Source: Cryptomeria japonica
Taxonomy: Eukaryota > Streptophyta > Pinopsida > Cupressales > Cupressaceae
DNA length: 64,000 nucleotides
Direction: 5' to 3'
Assembly (NCBI RefSeq): GCF_030272615.1
Contig: NC_081408.1
Coordinates: 199,683,341 to 199,747,340, forward strand
The notes beneath the pieces are model-generated. The model had not been told where the DNA came from. It ran no database searches and saw only the letters and a list, made by a program, of their open reading frames with translations. The position numbers were made by a program, and so were the translations under genes. Below, one piece after another: positions 24,105 through 36,110 of this stretch; position 1 is the stretch's first letter; each line of letters opens with the position of its first letter.

Positions 24105-24389
24105 ATTGATGGCAACACTTAGGAAAATAAAATTTTGACATCTAAGTGTTTTACAACAAAATCATGCCATTAGCAAAATTGCTCCCCCTAAGCATATACA
24201 CTATCCCTTTGATAATACAATGTATAAAAATTTTGCATATAGAGCATAAACATTGAGATATTCAAAGAATATATCAAAATTTTGATTACCAGATACTTCT
24301 CCCAAATAGAATTCTTCTCCCCCTTTGCCAACAATGACAATGTATAGCTGAAGAAACCTGTTTTCATTTGATATTAAAATAATAAAAGT

Positions 24390-27300
24390 TTATGACAATA
24401 AGGAATAATACTTGTTAAAAATAGATTTAAAGTCCTGCAAGAATTGTTTCATCAATAAAGACCAGGACTCAAGTAGGGAGGTGGATACTTCTTTCTCTGT
24501 TTGCATCTAGGAGACTTGTTCTTCCATGGCATCAATTGTGCTCATCTCCTATGTCACTGTTAAGGAATCCAGGTTTAGATAGCACTTCTGAAGAATTTGC
24601 AATTGTGGGAGTAGAACTAGTTGTAACTCCTGCAAATCTCTAGACCGGGTGCTGATCTCTTGCTCCATTTTTGCTCACTAGATGTGAAACTGGTGAACGG
24701 TTTTCCCATAAGTTGTAAAGGAATCATAAGGCATCTTGAATGTGCTCATGTAGGACTGCAAGTCTATTTGAAGCTTTTGCTTCTAAGCTAGCACATCATC
24801 ATAGAACAAATAGGGTTGGCAGATCTTGCTGAGTAGCAGATTCCCCTCATCCAGAGTGTCCCTTATATCCTTTTGTTCTTTTTGTAGTTCAGACCGGAGC
24901 TCATTCAACTTCTTTACCAGAGCTGTATTAAGAGCTTTTTGTTGCTCTTTCTTGACATTTGCCTCTATTGCTTCTTCTAGGCTCTGCACCTGATCATCCA
25001 CTACTATGCATAGGAGCTTAAGTTTAGCCAGTGATGATTCAGTGTTGGGAAGGTTAGTATCGGGTATCAAACCGGTAAGAGTGTCCATAGCCACTTGAAT
25101 TACATCCTGCTCCTTCTTCCTCCATATGTTTTCAAGCCATTCTTGGGCAACTTTGATGCTTTGCATCAGGTTCATTTCACTTGCAAACTAGAGGTCGATA
25201 GGACTAGTGCGGTCAGCCGGTTTGGCTTGACTACCAGTTGCCTTCGGAGTCTCCACCTGGGTTCTCTTTGCTGCTTCTCTTTCCTTATCCTCTTTTGATT
25301 TTTTCTTCTCCGCTTCTCTCCTCTTCTCCTTTCCTTTGTCTTCCTCAGCCTTTTTCTTTTCTGCTTCCTTTCGCTTCTCCTCTTCTTTCTCTTCCTCTTC
25401 CTTCTTCTTTTTCTCTGCTTCTCTCCTCTTCTCCTCTACTTTGTCTTCCTCAACCTTTTTCTTTTCTACTTCCTTCTGCTTCTCCTCTTCTTTCTCTTCC
25501 TCTTCCTTCTTCTTTTTCTTTTCTTCTCTCCTCTTCTCGTCTTCCTTATCTTCCTCTTCCTTCTTCTTCCTCTCTGATTCCTTCTTCTTCTCTTGTTCCT
25601 TATCTTCCTCTTCTTTCTTTTTCTTTTCATCTTCTTGCTTCTTTTTCTCTTCATCTTCTTTTCTTTTCTCATCTTCCTCTTTTCTCTTTTCCTCCTCTTT
25701 CCGCTTCTCCTCATCTTCATCCTTTTTCCTCTACTCTTCCTATTCCTTTGCCACTTCATGTCTATCATCGGCTTGCTTATCAACCTATTTAGCTTGTTGC
25801 TCCTGTCTTGTTGCCTCAGATGGTCTATCCTGAGTAACATCCTCTATGTCCATAGCATCAACATCAATGGTGTCGATCAACTCAACAACCAAGTTTCCTT
25901 CATCATCAAATGCTTCATCTAGTTTTGCTATTACCAGTTCTTGCTCAGCCTTCTGGTTGGCTTCAGCCACTCGATGCATTTTCAGAGCTTCTAGAGCAAG
26001 GGTGTGTGTGTTCTTGAGTACTTCTTTACCCTTCCCTTCAAGTAACATGAGTCTTCTTCTTCTCATGAAGAAGAGGCCTTTGTATTTGTTCATCACTTCA
26101 AATAGTTCTGAATTTGATACATCCGAAAAATGTTTAACAAAAACTTTTTCTCTCATTTCCTATTCTTGCTCTATGGAAATGCGCAATTTATTATCTAAGG
26201 ATTTATACAAAGAATCTGGTGTCTCAGATCTAATTTCTGAAGGTGATCGGTCATTAACACATAAATATTGAATTATTTCTTTTTCCACCGCTTCTTCATC
26301 ATTAAAGTCATCAAAACAATCAATTAAATCATTCAATACTTTTCTCCTAATGTTTTTTATAGTTCTTTGACAATGTGTCAAAGGTTTGTAGGAGGAGATA
26401 TCAATATTTACTGGTGCCGATGATGCCGATTCATTCTTTGTCTTTCTCTTTGCTTGACATGTTTTCTTTGGTTTTTCATAAGACATAGTTTCTTCTAAGT
26501 CTAGAGAGGTATTCCTTGTCTTCCTCTTTCTCTTGAACATTTTAGCCGGTGCCACTTCAGGTTTCTTCTTAGCTAGTGACCACTTGGTCACTATAGGACT
26601 GGCTGTAGTAGCTGGTGCTGATGCTGAAGGCACTAATTTTGCCTTCTTCACTGAAGGTTCTTTTCCTTTCTTCGCTAATGGTTCCTCAGCCGGTGTTATC
26701 CTTTCTAGGTAGTTGCCAGTTCTTTTTGCCTTTGGATCAAGAAGTGAGGCAATAAGGGTAGAGGCATATCCTTCCAGCATATCATTCATTACCTCATAGC
26801 CCATAGGCTCCACTTCCTCCTGTCTGGGCTCAACAACCTCCATTATGCATTGATCCACTTTGATGGTAAAACAGATATCATCTTCATATTTCTTGACAAT
26901 ATCACCTAATATTCTCACTCTTTGGCTCATTTTCCATCTGAACTCATCAAAATACTTGTTCAAAACTTCAAGGTAACTGGTTCCAACTACTTGAATGCTT
27001 TCCTTGATTTGCTTGGTTATCGGTTGGTCAGCAGACCATTAGAGATCACCTACTCCTGGAAAGTAGCCTTGGAAGTAAAAGAATAGCCCAGCCAGTAGTT
27101 GTCCAAACTTGAACCTTAATGCGTTATCCTATTTGATAGATTTCAAATTCAATTGGAGTTGCCTTTGCATACCGGTGCATAGGTAAAATGATGCATCCTC
27201 CTTGATCATCTGGTAAGTGGCATTTACCACTGTAGTAGATACAAAGTTAATTCTACTAGCTGAGAATGTCTGGTATCCAATCACCATACATGCATACTTC

Positions 27301-27806
27301 ACCAGATCATCCTTGATAGAATTGATGGTCATACCTCATGAGTTGCTCACTGAACTGGTGAGCTTGGACATTTTAGTTTTTCTTACCATCCTTAGGGCTG
27401 GCACTTCCCCTGTATTGCAGAAATCGGTGATGACATGAATTGCTTGTGGTGTTATATCATGCATTCTTTCCAGGTACATCTTGTCACCATGAGCTCTGCT
27501 CAGAATGATCCTAATGTGATCATCTGTGAAATCCTCTAGGAAATAAACAATATTGTGGAGCTTCTTCTTCTCTAAGATACTATACTCCAGTTTGATCTTT
27601 TTATCTTGTCCACAAAACAAACCTAGTTGGGAGTGGATAGCAAGAGACCCTAGGTCTTTAAGTTTACGATCAATATAATCTGAGATTCCCTCTTCTACTA
27701 TAACACCAACCAAAACTTGTGATAGGGCATTATACTTAGAATTACATTGAATAAAACTTGCAGACTTGACAAATGCACTAGAACTAGTGTGAGATGTGGA
27801 AGCCAT
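24390..27806 (-). pseudogene. B ORF2: unknown protein of about 1138 residues with a Lys/Glu repeat region
   Basis: No known function is recognised. ATG at 27806 ('MASTSHTSSSAF') opens a frame that runs without a frameshift to TAA at 24390-24392. Premature stops are TAG at 27129, 26160, 25785, 25740, 25731, 25188, 24783, 24678, 24549 and 24507, TGA at 27336 and 24675, and TAA at 27039 (lowest base of each). The N-terminal 270 residues look folded. A segment with 'KKYEDDICF' and 'PMGYE' near residues 300-340 is shared with the ORF of element F. A basic Ala/Pro/Lys region follows. Residues about 690-850 are almost pure Lys/Glu/Arg with 35-residue repeats. The C-terminus is a coiled coil ending 'KSIFNKYYSLLS', matching the end of F. 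It is downstream of ORF1, so it would need internal initiation or splicing (inference). Confidence 0.8.
25250..25745 (-). repeat. Polypyrimidine/polypurine tract with 105-bp tandem repeats inside B ORF2
   Basis: On the plus strand almost only C and T for about 480 bp. Units starting near 25312, 25417 and 25521 (third diverged) share a 105-bp period and encode a 35-residue charged coiled-coil repeat on the minus strand. The tract explains several Ser/Phe/Leu-rich plus-strand ORFs, which are artefacts. Confidence 0.85.
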
Positions 27807-28327
27807 GATAGAAACTTAAAAACTCAAGAATTACCTTTTGAAACATGTGAATTTAGGGCTTTCAGATTCTTCTCCACCTTGCACTCCATTGGTTGCAGAA
27901 TCACCGCTTTGCGTTCTTCACTTAACCGTTTGCAATTTGAACTTGAATCTCCTTCAAGGTTTCTTAAATTCTCAGAATCGCAGCACAAATCACTTTGTCA
28001 TCACTTTGCACTCGAAAACCTCCTTCGCCTAGAAAACTGATAGTGAGAAATGATTTGAAAAACCCTTTTAAGCATATTCCTCACCTACTGCAATTAATGC
28101 TCCTCCATTAGGGCATAAACCCTAATTTGCCTTTCACCATTTCCGGTCTTCCGCCAACTGACAGGTATCACATGTCGGTTAAGATCTTTTACCGGTGTAA
28201 ACTAGGGGTTCGAAAAATTTTGCCAGTTTCTCCCCCTAAGCTTTTCTCAAGCTTAGTTTGTTGGTTCCGTGATTTCCACACTAGGTGTAGAAACTGGTTC
28301 CTCTTGTAACACTGATGGTTTCTTCTT
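27807..28327 (-). other. Spacer between B ORF1 and ORF2
   Basis: About 520 bp between the ORF1 stop and the ORF2 ATG. The ORF1 frame can be followed for a while with several stops. No known domain is seen. A splice acceptor or leader for ORF2 could lie here, but nothing decisive is visible. Confidence 0.4.
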
Positions 28328-29527
28328 CTAGGTTTCGTTCATGTCCACTTGAATAGTGTCAACATCAATGTTTCCTTCTGTAGTGACTGGTATATCATTA
28401 GATATGTTCTTTCTTGATCTACAGAATCTAGCAATGTGACCCGGTTTGTTGCAGTGATAGCAGATCAATCCAGGTGCTCTCCAAGGTCCATTGTTCATGT
28501 TTCCATTCTTCCTTCTACATGTTGTAGTAGTGTGACCATGACCATGATAGACCATATAGTTTTCTCTCCATCCGGTTGCCACTTGATAACCACTGCTTCT
28601 TGGCTGATGATTGAAAGCATTAAACCGGTTGTGATTCTGGTTCACAAAAGGTTCAAGACCAACTCCTTGGGTCCTCTAAGGATATCTTCCAATGTTGTTC
28701 ATAACTGACCTGCATTCAAATGCTCTATTCCCATACTTTTTGCATGCTTAACAATTACCATTAAATCTATAGGATCTAGGCTTATCATTTAAGAAATAAG
28801 GAAAATTGTTGTAAGCCTTACTCCACACATTTGTAGTATGTCCTTCTTTAAGATAGTTAAAGAAAATAGGCTTAAACTTTTGCTTACCTTTATCCTTTGA
28901 TGCTGGTTGTTTCTTTGATGTTCCATCATTTGTACTAGAGGTCTCACCTTCCTCATGACCGGAATAACCAAGTCCATTGGTATTCATAACCGGTTTGGTA
29001 GATTCAAGCTTTTGCTCTAGCTTGACAGTACTCTTGTTGAACTTAGCGAGTATTTCCTTTGACTCAAAGCATTCTTTGGAAATAGCAGCATTTGTTTCCA
29101 ATAGGTTTTCATTCTTAGAGATGGCAATGTTTAGTTCTCCTTGCATGTCTTCCTTTTCCACTTTTCTTGAATGGAGTTGAGTAGTTAGGGCACTGATCTC
29201 TTGTTTCAACTTGGAGATCTCATGATCTCTGTCCTTCACCAGATCTTCAACTTTCTTCCAGTTCTCAAGCTCTTGACACATCTGGATAGTCAGTCCTTCC
29301 AACTCCTTTCTCAGGTTGGAGTTTGATTCATTCAACTTATTTACTTCTGGAATTAGGGCTTCCATGTCTGCTTCATCTGAAGAACTATTTTCAGATAGCT
29401 CCATCAACTTTTCTACATGTTCTCTCCTTTTTGCCTGAGATGCCTTGTATTTGACCATAAGATTATCATAGGCTTGCTCAGACTGAGTGAGCCAATGAGT
29501 AAGTTCCCTTATAGATTATTCCCCCAT
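28328..29527 (-). pseudogene. B ORF1: gag-like protein with coiled coil and four CCHC remnants
   Basis: ATG at 29527 lies about 35 bp after the primer site in element sense. One frame runs to a stop at 28328, with a TAA just after the start, a TAA at 28748 and a TAG near 28677. A coiled coil ('KLNESNSNLRKELEGLTIQM' and on) is followed by four knuckle sites: 'NYLKEGHTTNVW' (degraded), 'CKKYGNRAFEC' (His replaced by Asn), 'YHGHGHTTTTC' (degraded) and an intact 'CYHCNKPGHIARFC' near 28422-28463. The arrangement matches the C-terminal half of copia-1 gag; the UBN2-like N-terminal domain is absent. Confidence 0.85.
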
Positions 29528-29563
29528 ATCTCTTTCCAAGTGGTTAAACTTATAGAAAGGTAG

Positions 29564-29576
29564 GCTCTAATACCAA
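29564..29576 (-). promoter_or_regulatory. B primer binding site
   Basis: gctctaataccaa is the complement of TTGGTATTAGAGC, one base from the Met-tRNA type site and one base away from the 5' LTR. Confidence 0.85.
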
Positions 29577-29577
29577 T

Positions 29578-30765
29578 TGATGAATACTAAGAGGGGGGTG
29601 TGGATTAGTATACCGAAAAACACTACTTTCAAACACTTAAATAGTCTAGAGATAAACTGGTAAAACAGTTTAATAGACAAACTGGTTAACACACATGTAA
29701 ACCAAAATGCAAATAAGACATTCACCCATAATAGCAATACCACCATAACACAAGATATTTGACGTGGAAACCTAAATGGGAAAAACCACAGTGAGATGAA
29801 ACTCACAAGTCACTATTTGTAGAATAGGAACCAGACTAATTAAGGTCAGACCGGTTAAGGTCTTACAATGTTCTTCACCAGAACAGATCCTGTTAGGACA
29901 TAAGTCCGGTCAAGGACTACCTTGCTAGAGGATTTTAGATTCACAGAGGTGAACCACCTTGTTAGAGGATTTTACAAAGGCTACTCTGAGCCTACCTGGT
30001 TAAGGGCTTCAGACTTGTCAAAGAGGTGAGTAATCAACAAGTATATGATCTAGCAGATAGCACAGATTGCTTGGTTAGATCTAGTATAGCTCATAGCTAA
30101 TGCATTCCAGCATTACTTCTGTCTTCAATAACTCTCACTTCTTTACATCTCACAGACTTGATCTTCTCAGATAAGATCACTCTCACAAAAACTCATCTAC
30201 CACCTTAAACCCTAGCAAAAACATAAAACCTTACAACATCATCAACAACATAAAACCCTAGACATGATGTCCTTATAAAGGAATCTAATTTCATGTCGGT
30301 CTAGTAGGATTACATTATAATTTCCTAGGTTCAATGAACTTGGACATACTCGGTAACACAACAAAAAAAGCACCGCCAGAGTGTCGGTACCATCAAATAA
30401 TCGATGGGTGGTAACTCATCACAAAATGCCGGTTGGTAACTCATCATAGAGTATTACCGCTTCACACAAAATACCGGTTCAAGCAAAATGCCAGTTACCG
30501 ATTTGACAAAATGAAGACTAGAAAAAATGTGTTATGCCGCATTAATTCCTCGTACCGCTTGGGATCCATGAACTGCTTGGGGTCAACATGTCACTTCAGA
30601 CCGGGAAACACATTCTGCAAAACACCAATAGTCTAAATACTATAATACAACATATTGATTGGAACAAATACTAGTTGTGCTCTAGCTCATACATATAAAG
30701 GGGAGATCAATGCAAGTGTGTGTCCATCAATGACAATCACAACATAAACATAAAAAATGCCAACA
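29578..30765 (-). repeat. B 5' LTR (right copy, 1188 bp)
   Basis: Collinear with 22917-24089, with scattered transitions and short indels. The duplication ggaag follows at 30766-30770. Confidence 0.92.
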
Positions 30766-30770
30766 GGAAG

Positions 30771-31130
30771 ATCTGATTAGATAAAAGTGCGCTACTTTAG
30801 TCAATCTATCTATAGTGACCATAATAGCATCATGACAACATGTAGACATGGGAAATTCGTAGATATAATATCCCATTTCCATCCTGGAAACAAATGTGAT
30901 TGTAATAATCCTGTGGGATGCAAATCCTCTACCTTCACTTGTTGACACTCTAGGCAACATGCCATAAAATGTGCAATATCTCTCCTCATACTAGACCAAT
31001 GATATATCTATCTCAAATCCACGTGCATCTTCTTGACACCTGAATGTGCTGAGTAAGGTGCACGATGTGCCTTCGACATGATCAAATCTTGAAGAGTGTC
31101 TGATGGTGGAACATAAATATGCCCCAAATG
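30771..31130 (-). pseudogene. gypsy-A integrase N-terminal part
   Basis: 'KAHRAPYSAHSGVKKM' and 'CLECQQVK' form the H2C2 zinc-binding part. A catalytic-core start with 'HDAIMVTIDRLTKVAHFYLI' gives the first catalytic Asp, followed directly by the B insertion. Two stops and a frameshift occur between about 30890 and 31010. Together with 21970-22911 this is the complete, split integrase. Confidence 0.85.
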
Positions 31131-31665
31131 CCTAAGAAGTCCATCTGATTCCATTAAGTAACTTGCATATCTTACCTCCAGAGCTCTACCTACGGCAACC
31201 TCTGCAATAATATCTTGATACCATACATCTAAAGGAAGAGCACTAATAATAAGACACCTTAAATCCACACTAAGCGAAATTGCTAAAATCTCATGCCTCC
31301 TACAACTCAATGCATCTGCTACCACATTCTCCTTACCATCAATATATCTCACCTCAAAGTCCTACTCACATAAGAACTCCATCCAACACCTCTTCCTAGC
31401 ATTAAAATTTGGCTGTGTGAAGATATACTGCAAACTGTGGTTATCACTATGCAACTTGAATCTATGTCTAAGAAGGAAGTGCCTCCATCTAACCAAAGCA
31501 TGAACCACTACCGCTAACTCAAGATCATGGGTGGGATAATTCTGGTCATGATTCTTAAGTTTACGTGACTCATATGCAATCACACGACCATCCTGCATCA
31601 ACACTACTCCTAGACCATCCAAAGAAGAATCTGTGCACACCACAAAATTCCCCAAATGATCTGGA
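31131..31665 (-). pseudogene. gypsy-A RNase H and connection (cut by C)
   Basis: '[20 protein letters not shown]' (catalytic Asp), '[20 protein letters not shown]' (catalytic Glu) and '[13 protein letters not shown]' (catalytic Asp) are clear Ty3-type RNase H motifs. 'YIDGKENVVADALSCR' closes the domain. The codons before 'PDHLGNF' are interrupted by element C at 31670; the upstream part continues at 45895. Confidence 0.9.
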
Positions 31666-31670
31666 ATTGC

Positions 31671-33107
31671 TGATGAATAATGATGAACAAAAGATACCCC
31701 AACCGGTACTGAGAGGGGGGGGTGAACCAATACAGGTAAAAACTCTCTTAACAACTTATCTAGCTAAAGAAAAACCAACTGGTTATCACCATTACTGAAC
31801 TTAACCATGGTGATACCAGTTAAACACAGTAAGACATGAGACACCATAAACTAATAGGTCTGAATACTTCAAATACGATCAATTATGCAACATCAACTTC
31901 ACCCATAAACATATGCATGTCGTATACTAAAAATACCATAACCTATTAACACTGCATGCATAATCCTTCAACCAAATACTTCATAATCATCACATGAAAA
32001 ATGAATAACACATAACACATAGATTTTTCACATGGAAACCCAAATGGGAAAAACCACGGTGGGGATGAATACCCACAAGCTTGTTTTGAACTCTTTTGAA
32101 GCTCGCCCTATTAGGAGCCTAGTCAGGTTAAAGACTTTACAATAAGGTTCTGCTAGGAACCGATCCTATTAGAGATCACCTGGTTAAGGGATGTTTATAT
32201 ACCCAGTTAAAGGTTGAAACCCTGTTAAAGGTTACCTCGCTAGAGGATTTAAAGAAATCAATGATCTTGAGTCACTTGGTTACAAGTTTTACAATATTCC
32301 TGTTAAAGCTACTCGGTAAAGGGATTTTACATCTATTGAAATGATTAGAAGACAACAGGAAAAACTACGATCAGATAACAACACTACATGTGAAGGCAGA
32401 TCCTTTTCATATCCTCTACTCTGCAATCACACTCTACAGTTTACCTCTTACTGGTCTGGCAAGTATCAAGTATCTCTTCACTTGGATACATACACACAAC
32501 ATTTACAAACAACTTTTCAATAACAAACATCATCGACCTTATAGACAATAGATAGGTTGGTAACATAAACCCTAAACCCTAAGATGCTTAGGTTTACAAC
32601 ACAGGCGGTCCAATCCTAACCATCCAAACATATTGCATAGAGTATTACAATTTCAAACATATCACAAGACAATGTGCATCGTTCATTCATCACCACTCAT
32701 GGGAATCAGTAACCCATCATGATTTCTTCTCATATCATTAAGAAGAATGACCATTCCAGAGGTAGACTTCAAACGCGATCGATCTTCTTATGCCCAAATC
32801 CTTCACATGCACAAAGATGACGTGGCACCTTGATCACATCTCTTAGCTAACTCATCATAGAGTATCATTGGTTCATCGCACAAGATGGATCACCAAACCG
32901 ATAACCATAAAGTTGAGACTACCAATCGGTAATCACACTTAGTGAAACCTCGACACCAGTTCATTGAATCTCCTCATGTCTCTTCATACCGGTTCACCAA
33001 CTTCTTCAATTTGCATATCAGTTCACTTACACTTATTGACATCAATGACAACATACATTATCATCATATTAACATATCAGTTCATTATATGCCAATGATA
33101 TCCAACA
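31671..33107 (-). repeat. C 3' LTR (left copy, 1437 bp)
   Basis: TGATGAATAATG...TATCCAACA in plus view. It has a G-run near 31713 and the block caaatgggaaaaaccacgg near 32041. It is collinear with the split right LTR. Confidence 0.92.
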
Positions 33108-33122
33108 ATCTCCCCCTTTGGC
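33108..33122 (-). promoter_or_regulatory. C polypurine tract
   Basis: atctccccctttggc, complement of a G-rich purine tract, adjoins the 3' LTR. Confidence 0.87.
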
Positions 33123-33369
33123 ATTGATGGCAATACTCAGTGTAGCATTGCAACTGAAAACCTCATAAACTAGTGTATCTGCATTATCAGATATCTTCTC
33201 CCCATACATCTATCATATATCTTCTCCCCCTTTGACAACAATGCCAAAGTGGAGGCATAAGGTTCCAAAATCTACTATGTTGCTCCCCCTAAGGAGTAAC
33301 TTCCATCAACACATCAATCCTGAAAGATTTGACGCTATAGTACTTGACTGATGCAGAGCACACAACCTT

Positions 33370-34192
33370 AGTTGACTTCATGAATGGGAAAAACCCCTAA
33401 TTCATTTCTCAAATAGGTAAATGTAGTCTTTGGTATGGGCTTAGTGAATATACCTGCTAGCTGCTCCTTATTGAAAACATGTTGTAATACAACCTCCTTA
33501 TTCTGAACTTTCTCTCTCAAGAAATGTTATTTAAGCTCAATGTGCTTAGTTCTAGCATGTAATACCAGATTCTTGGAAATGTTTATTGCACTTTTGTTAT
33601 CACAAAATATGTCCACCAGTTTAGATACAGGTACCTTGAAACCTTCCAATACATGCTTCATCCAAATTGCTTGAGTGCAGTTCATAAATGCTACCACATA
33701 TTCTACTTCAGCTATAGATTGAGAAGTACAGATCTTCTTCTTGATTGTCCATGATACTAATCTTCCACCGAGAAAGAACACTCCAGCGATTGTGTTCTTT
33801 TGGTCATCCACATTACTTGCCTAATCGGCATCGATATATACTTTGAGATTGTAGTCACCATTATATGGATACCACAATCCATAATCAACTGTTCCTTTCA
33901 GATATCTAAGAATCCTCTTCACAGCTACCAAGTGGGATTCTCTCAGACATTTATAAAAATGAGCTACTATGCCCACTGCATGAGCAATATCTGGTCTGTT
34001 GTGCACCACATAGTGTAGTTTACCGATCATTGACTGATACTCTTTTTCATTCACGAGTGTTGAATCATCTTCCCTGGTCAGTTTACAGCTAGTCACCATT
34101 GGTATAACAACCAGTTTACTTTCCTCCATGCCAAAAGTCTTCAATACCTCTTTAACATACTTGGACTGGGTAATAAAGATACCCTCTTTCAT
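33370..34192 (-). pseudogene. C RNase H and RT connection
   Basis: 'GIFITQSKYVKEVLKTFGME', 'YQSMIGKLHYVVHNRPDIAH' and 'VKRILRYLKGTVDYGLWYP' lead into RNase H with 'LKVYIDAD', a stop, then 'GVFFLGGRLVSWTIKKK', 'DIFCDNKSAINISKN' and 'ARTKHIELK'. The last part continues to about 33370. Readable in essentially one register with a few stops and one frameshift near 33815. Confidence 0.87.
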
Positions 34193-34195
34193 TTG

Positions 34196-35003
34196 TTGAA
34201 TCTATAAACCAACAAAGAACTTTATTTCTCCTAGCAAAGACATCTCAAATTCTTTCTTCATTTCATCTGCAAACACATGACTCATTTTATCATCTCCTCC
34301 AAAAATTATGTCATCCACAAACACTTCATAGATTAGAATCTGATCACCTTCTAATTTCAAGTAGATGTTTCTATCTTCACTTTTTCTCTAAAATCCAATC
34401 TTTGCAAGATGACTGTAGTCTTTCATACCATGCCCTAGGTAACTGTTTTAGTCCATACAGGGCTTTGGGTAATCTGTACACCATGTCACTATCTTCTGAT
34501 AAGACAAACCCTTCTGGTTACTCTATATAAACTTCCTCTTCTAGGATTCCATTCAGAAAAGAAAACTTCACATCCATCTGATAAACCTTAAATCCCTTAA
34601 ATGCTACAAATGCAAGTAGCATTCGAACACCTTCTAATCTAGCCATGGGATTAAAATTTTCTCCATAGTCTTTTCCTTCCTCTTGAGCATATCCCTTACA
34701 TACAAGCCTAGCCTTGTTCCTAACAACTGTGCCTTCTTCATTTAGCTTATTCTGGAAGACCCATTTGGTACCTATGACATTTTTATGTTTCAGTTTGGGC
34801 ACCAAAGACCATGTCCCATTCTTTTCTATCTGGTCTAGCTCCTCTTCCATTGCTTTAATCCAGTCTTCATCTGTAAGAGCTTCTCTTGAAGTCTTGGGTT
34901 CAAATTTAGAAATCGTGCAAGAGTTCACCTTCACTTTTCTTCTAGTGAGTATCCCTGCATCTTTATCTCCTATGATTTGCTTTGGATCATGGTGTAGCTT
35001 CAC
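34196..35003 (-). pseudogene. C reverse transcriptase
   Basis: '[20 protein letters not shown]', '[18 protein letters not shown]', '[20 protein letters not shown]' and, further left, 'FVDDIIFGG' near 34310, the YVDD-type catalytic box with Phe first. A stop near 34518 and frameshifts near 34390-34440 break the frame. '[12 protein letters not shown]' replaces the usual 'FAPVARLE'. Confidence 0.88.
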
Positions 35004-36105
35004 ATATCTAGGAATGATTCTAGCCTGATCTGCTAGCTTTTCTTCTTCTTCTTCACTAACCTCTTCTTCTTCTCTTACTGCAGCTTCTACCAGTACAGGA
35101 ACACTAAGATCTTTACAAGTTTCTTTCTTAACTAGTTCCCAGAAGGCTATACCCGGTTAATATTCTACTTCTTCGCTACATGTTACCTCAGGTTCCTCAA
35201 GGGATTCATCAACCTTGACATTGATACTTTCAACAATTTTCTAAGTTCTATTGTTGTAACACTTCAGAGATTTTCTCTTAGTGGAATATCCCATAAATAT
35301 TCCTTCATCACATTTTGCATCAAATTTGGTCAAATGCTCACCTCTCTTGATATATAACTTACTACCTAACACTTTAAAGTAAATCATAGTGGGAGTTTTC
35401 CCGGTCCAATACTCATAAGGGTTTTTATCTTTTCCTTTCTTGATGAGTACCCAGTTCATAGTATAGATTGTAGTGCTCACCGCTTCCCTCCAAAAAGTGT
35501 GAGCAACCTTTCCTTAGATCAACATTGTTCTAGCCACTTCAACTACAGTCCTATTATTTCTTTCTGCTATGCCATTCTATTGTGGTGTCCTTGGGACATA
35601 CAACTTCCTCTTGATATTGTTATCTTCACAGTACTTATTGAATTCATCAAAAAGTGAATTCTCCTCCTTAATCAGTTCTCAGGCACTTTATCTTTTTACC
35701 ACTTTCTTTCTCTACTAATGTTCTGAAAGCTTTGAACTTTCCAAATGTTTCAGACTTGTCTTTCAAGAATGTGACCCACATCATTCTTAAGCAATCATCA
35801 GTAAGAATCATAAAATACCTATCTCTCTGAATACTTCTAGTTTTCATAGGATGACACAAATCAGTATGCACAAGATCAATAAATTTTTTGCTGAGAAAGA
35901 CTTACCTTTAAAAGTTGAGGAAGACATCTTCCCAAGTTGACATTCTCTACACAAAGAATTCTCAGGTTTGTCCAGCAATGGTAATCCTCTTACCACCTTG
36001 ATCTTACCGGCTTTAACAATGTTTTCAAAGTTCATATGACAAAGTCTCCTATGCTATATCCAACTATCATCAAACTTAGCCATTAGACACCGACTTATCT
36101 TGGCA
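35004..36105 (-). pseudogene. C integrase (fragmented)
   Basis: Fragments in order: 'NFENIVKAGKIKVVRGLP' and 'CRECQLGKMSS' (zinc part, about 35940-36035), 'MHTDLCHPMKTRSIQRDRYF' (first catalytic Asp, about 35870), 'KIKCLRTD' and a degraded core with the remnant of the Glu region near 35560. 'YEYWTGKTPTMIYFKVLGSK' and 'DEGIFMGYSTKRKSLKCYN' lie at 35241-35480. Frameshifts separate the pieces. Confidence 0.82.
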
Positions 36106-36110
36106 TTCAA

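Larger units (their letters stand above)
22917..30765 (-). mobile_element. Non-autonomous copia-type element 'B' with gag-like ORF1 and unknown ORF2
   Basis: Paired LTRs (22917-24089 and 29578-30765), a ggaag duplication, a polypurine complement after the left LTR and a primer-site complement before the right LTR define an intact minus-strand LTR element of 7.85 kb. Its 5.5-kb interior encodes a CCHC gag-like ORF1 and a long unknown ORF2. No protease, integrase, RT or RNase H motif was found in any frame. LTR ends and internal boxes resemble C, E and copia-1, so these are candidate helper relatives (inference). Confidence 0.9.

Noticed and set aside
25238-25833. Two long plus-strand ORFs rich in Ser, Phe and Leu
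   Set aside because: They are the antisense of the Lys/Glu repeat of B ORF2; a pyrimidine-only strand is stop-poor in all frames.
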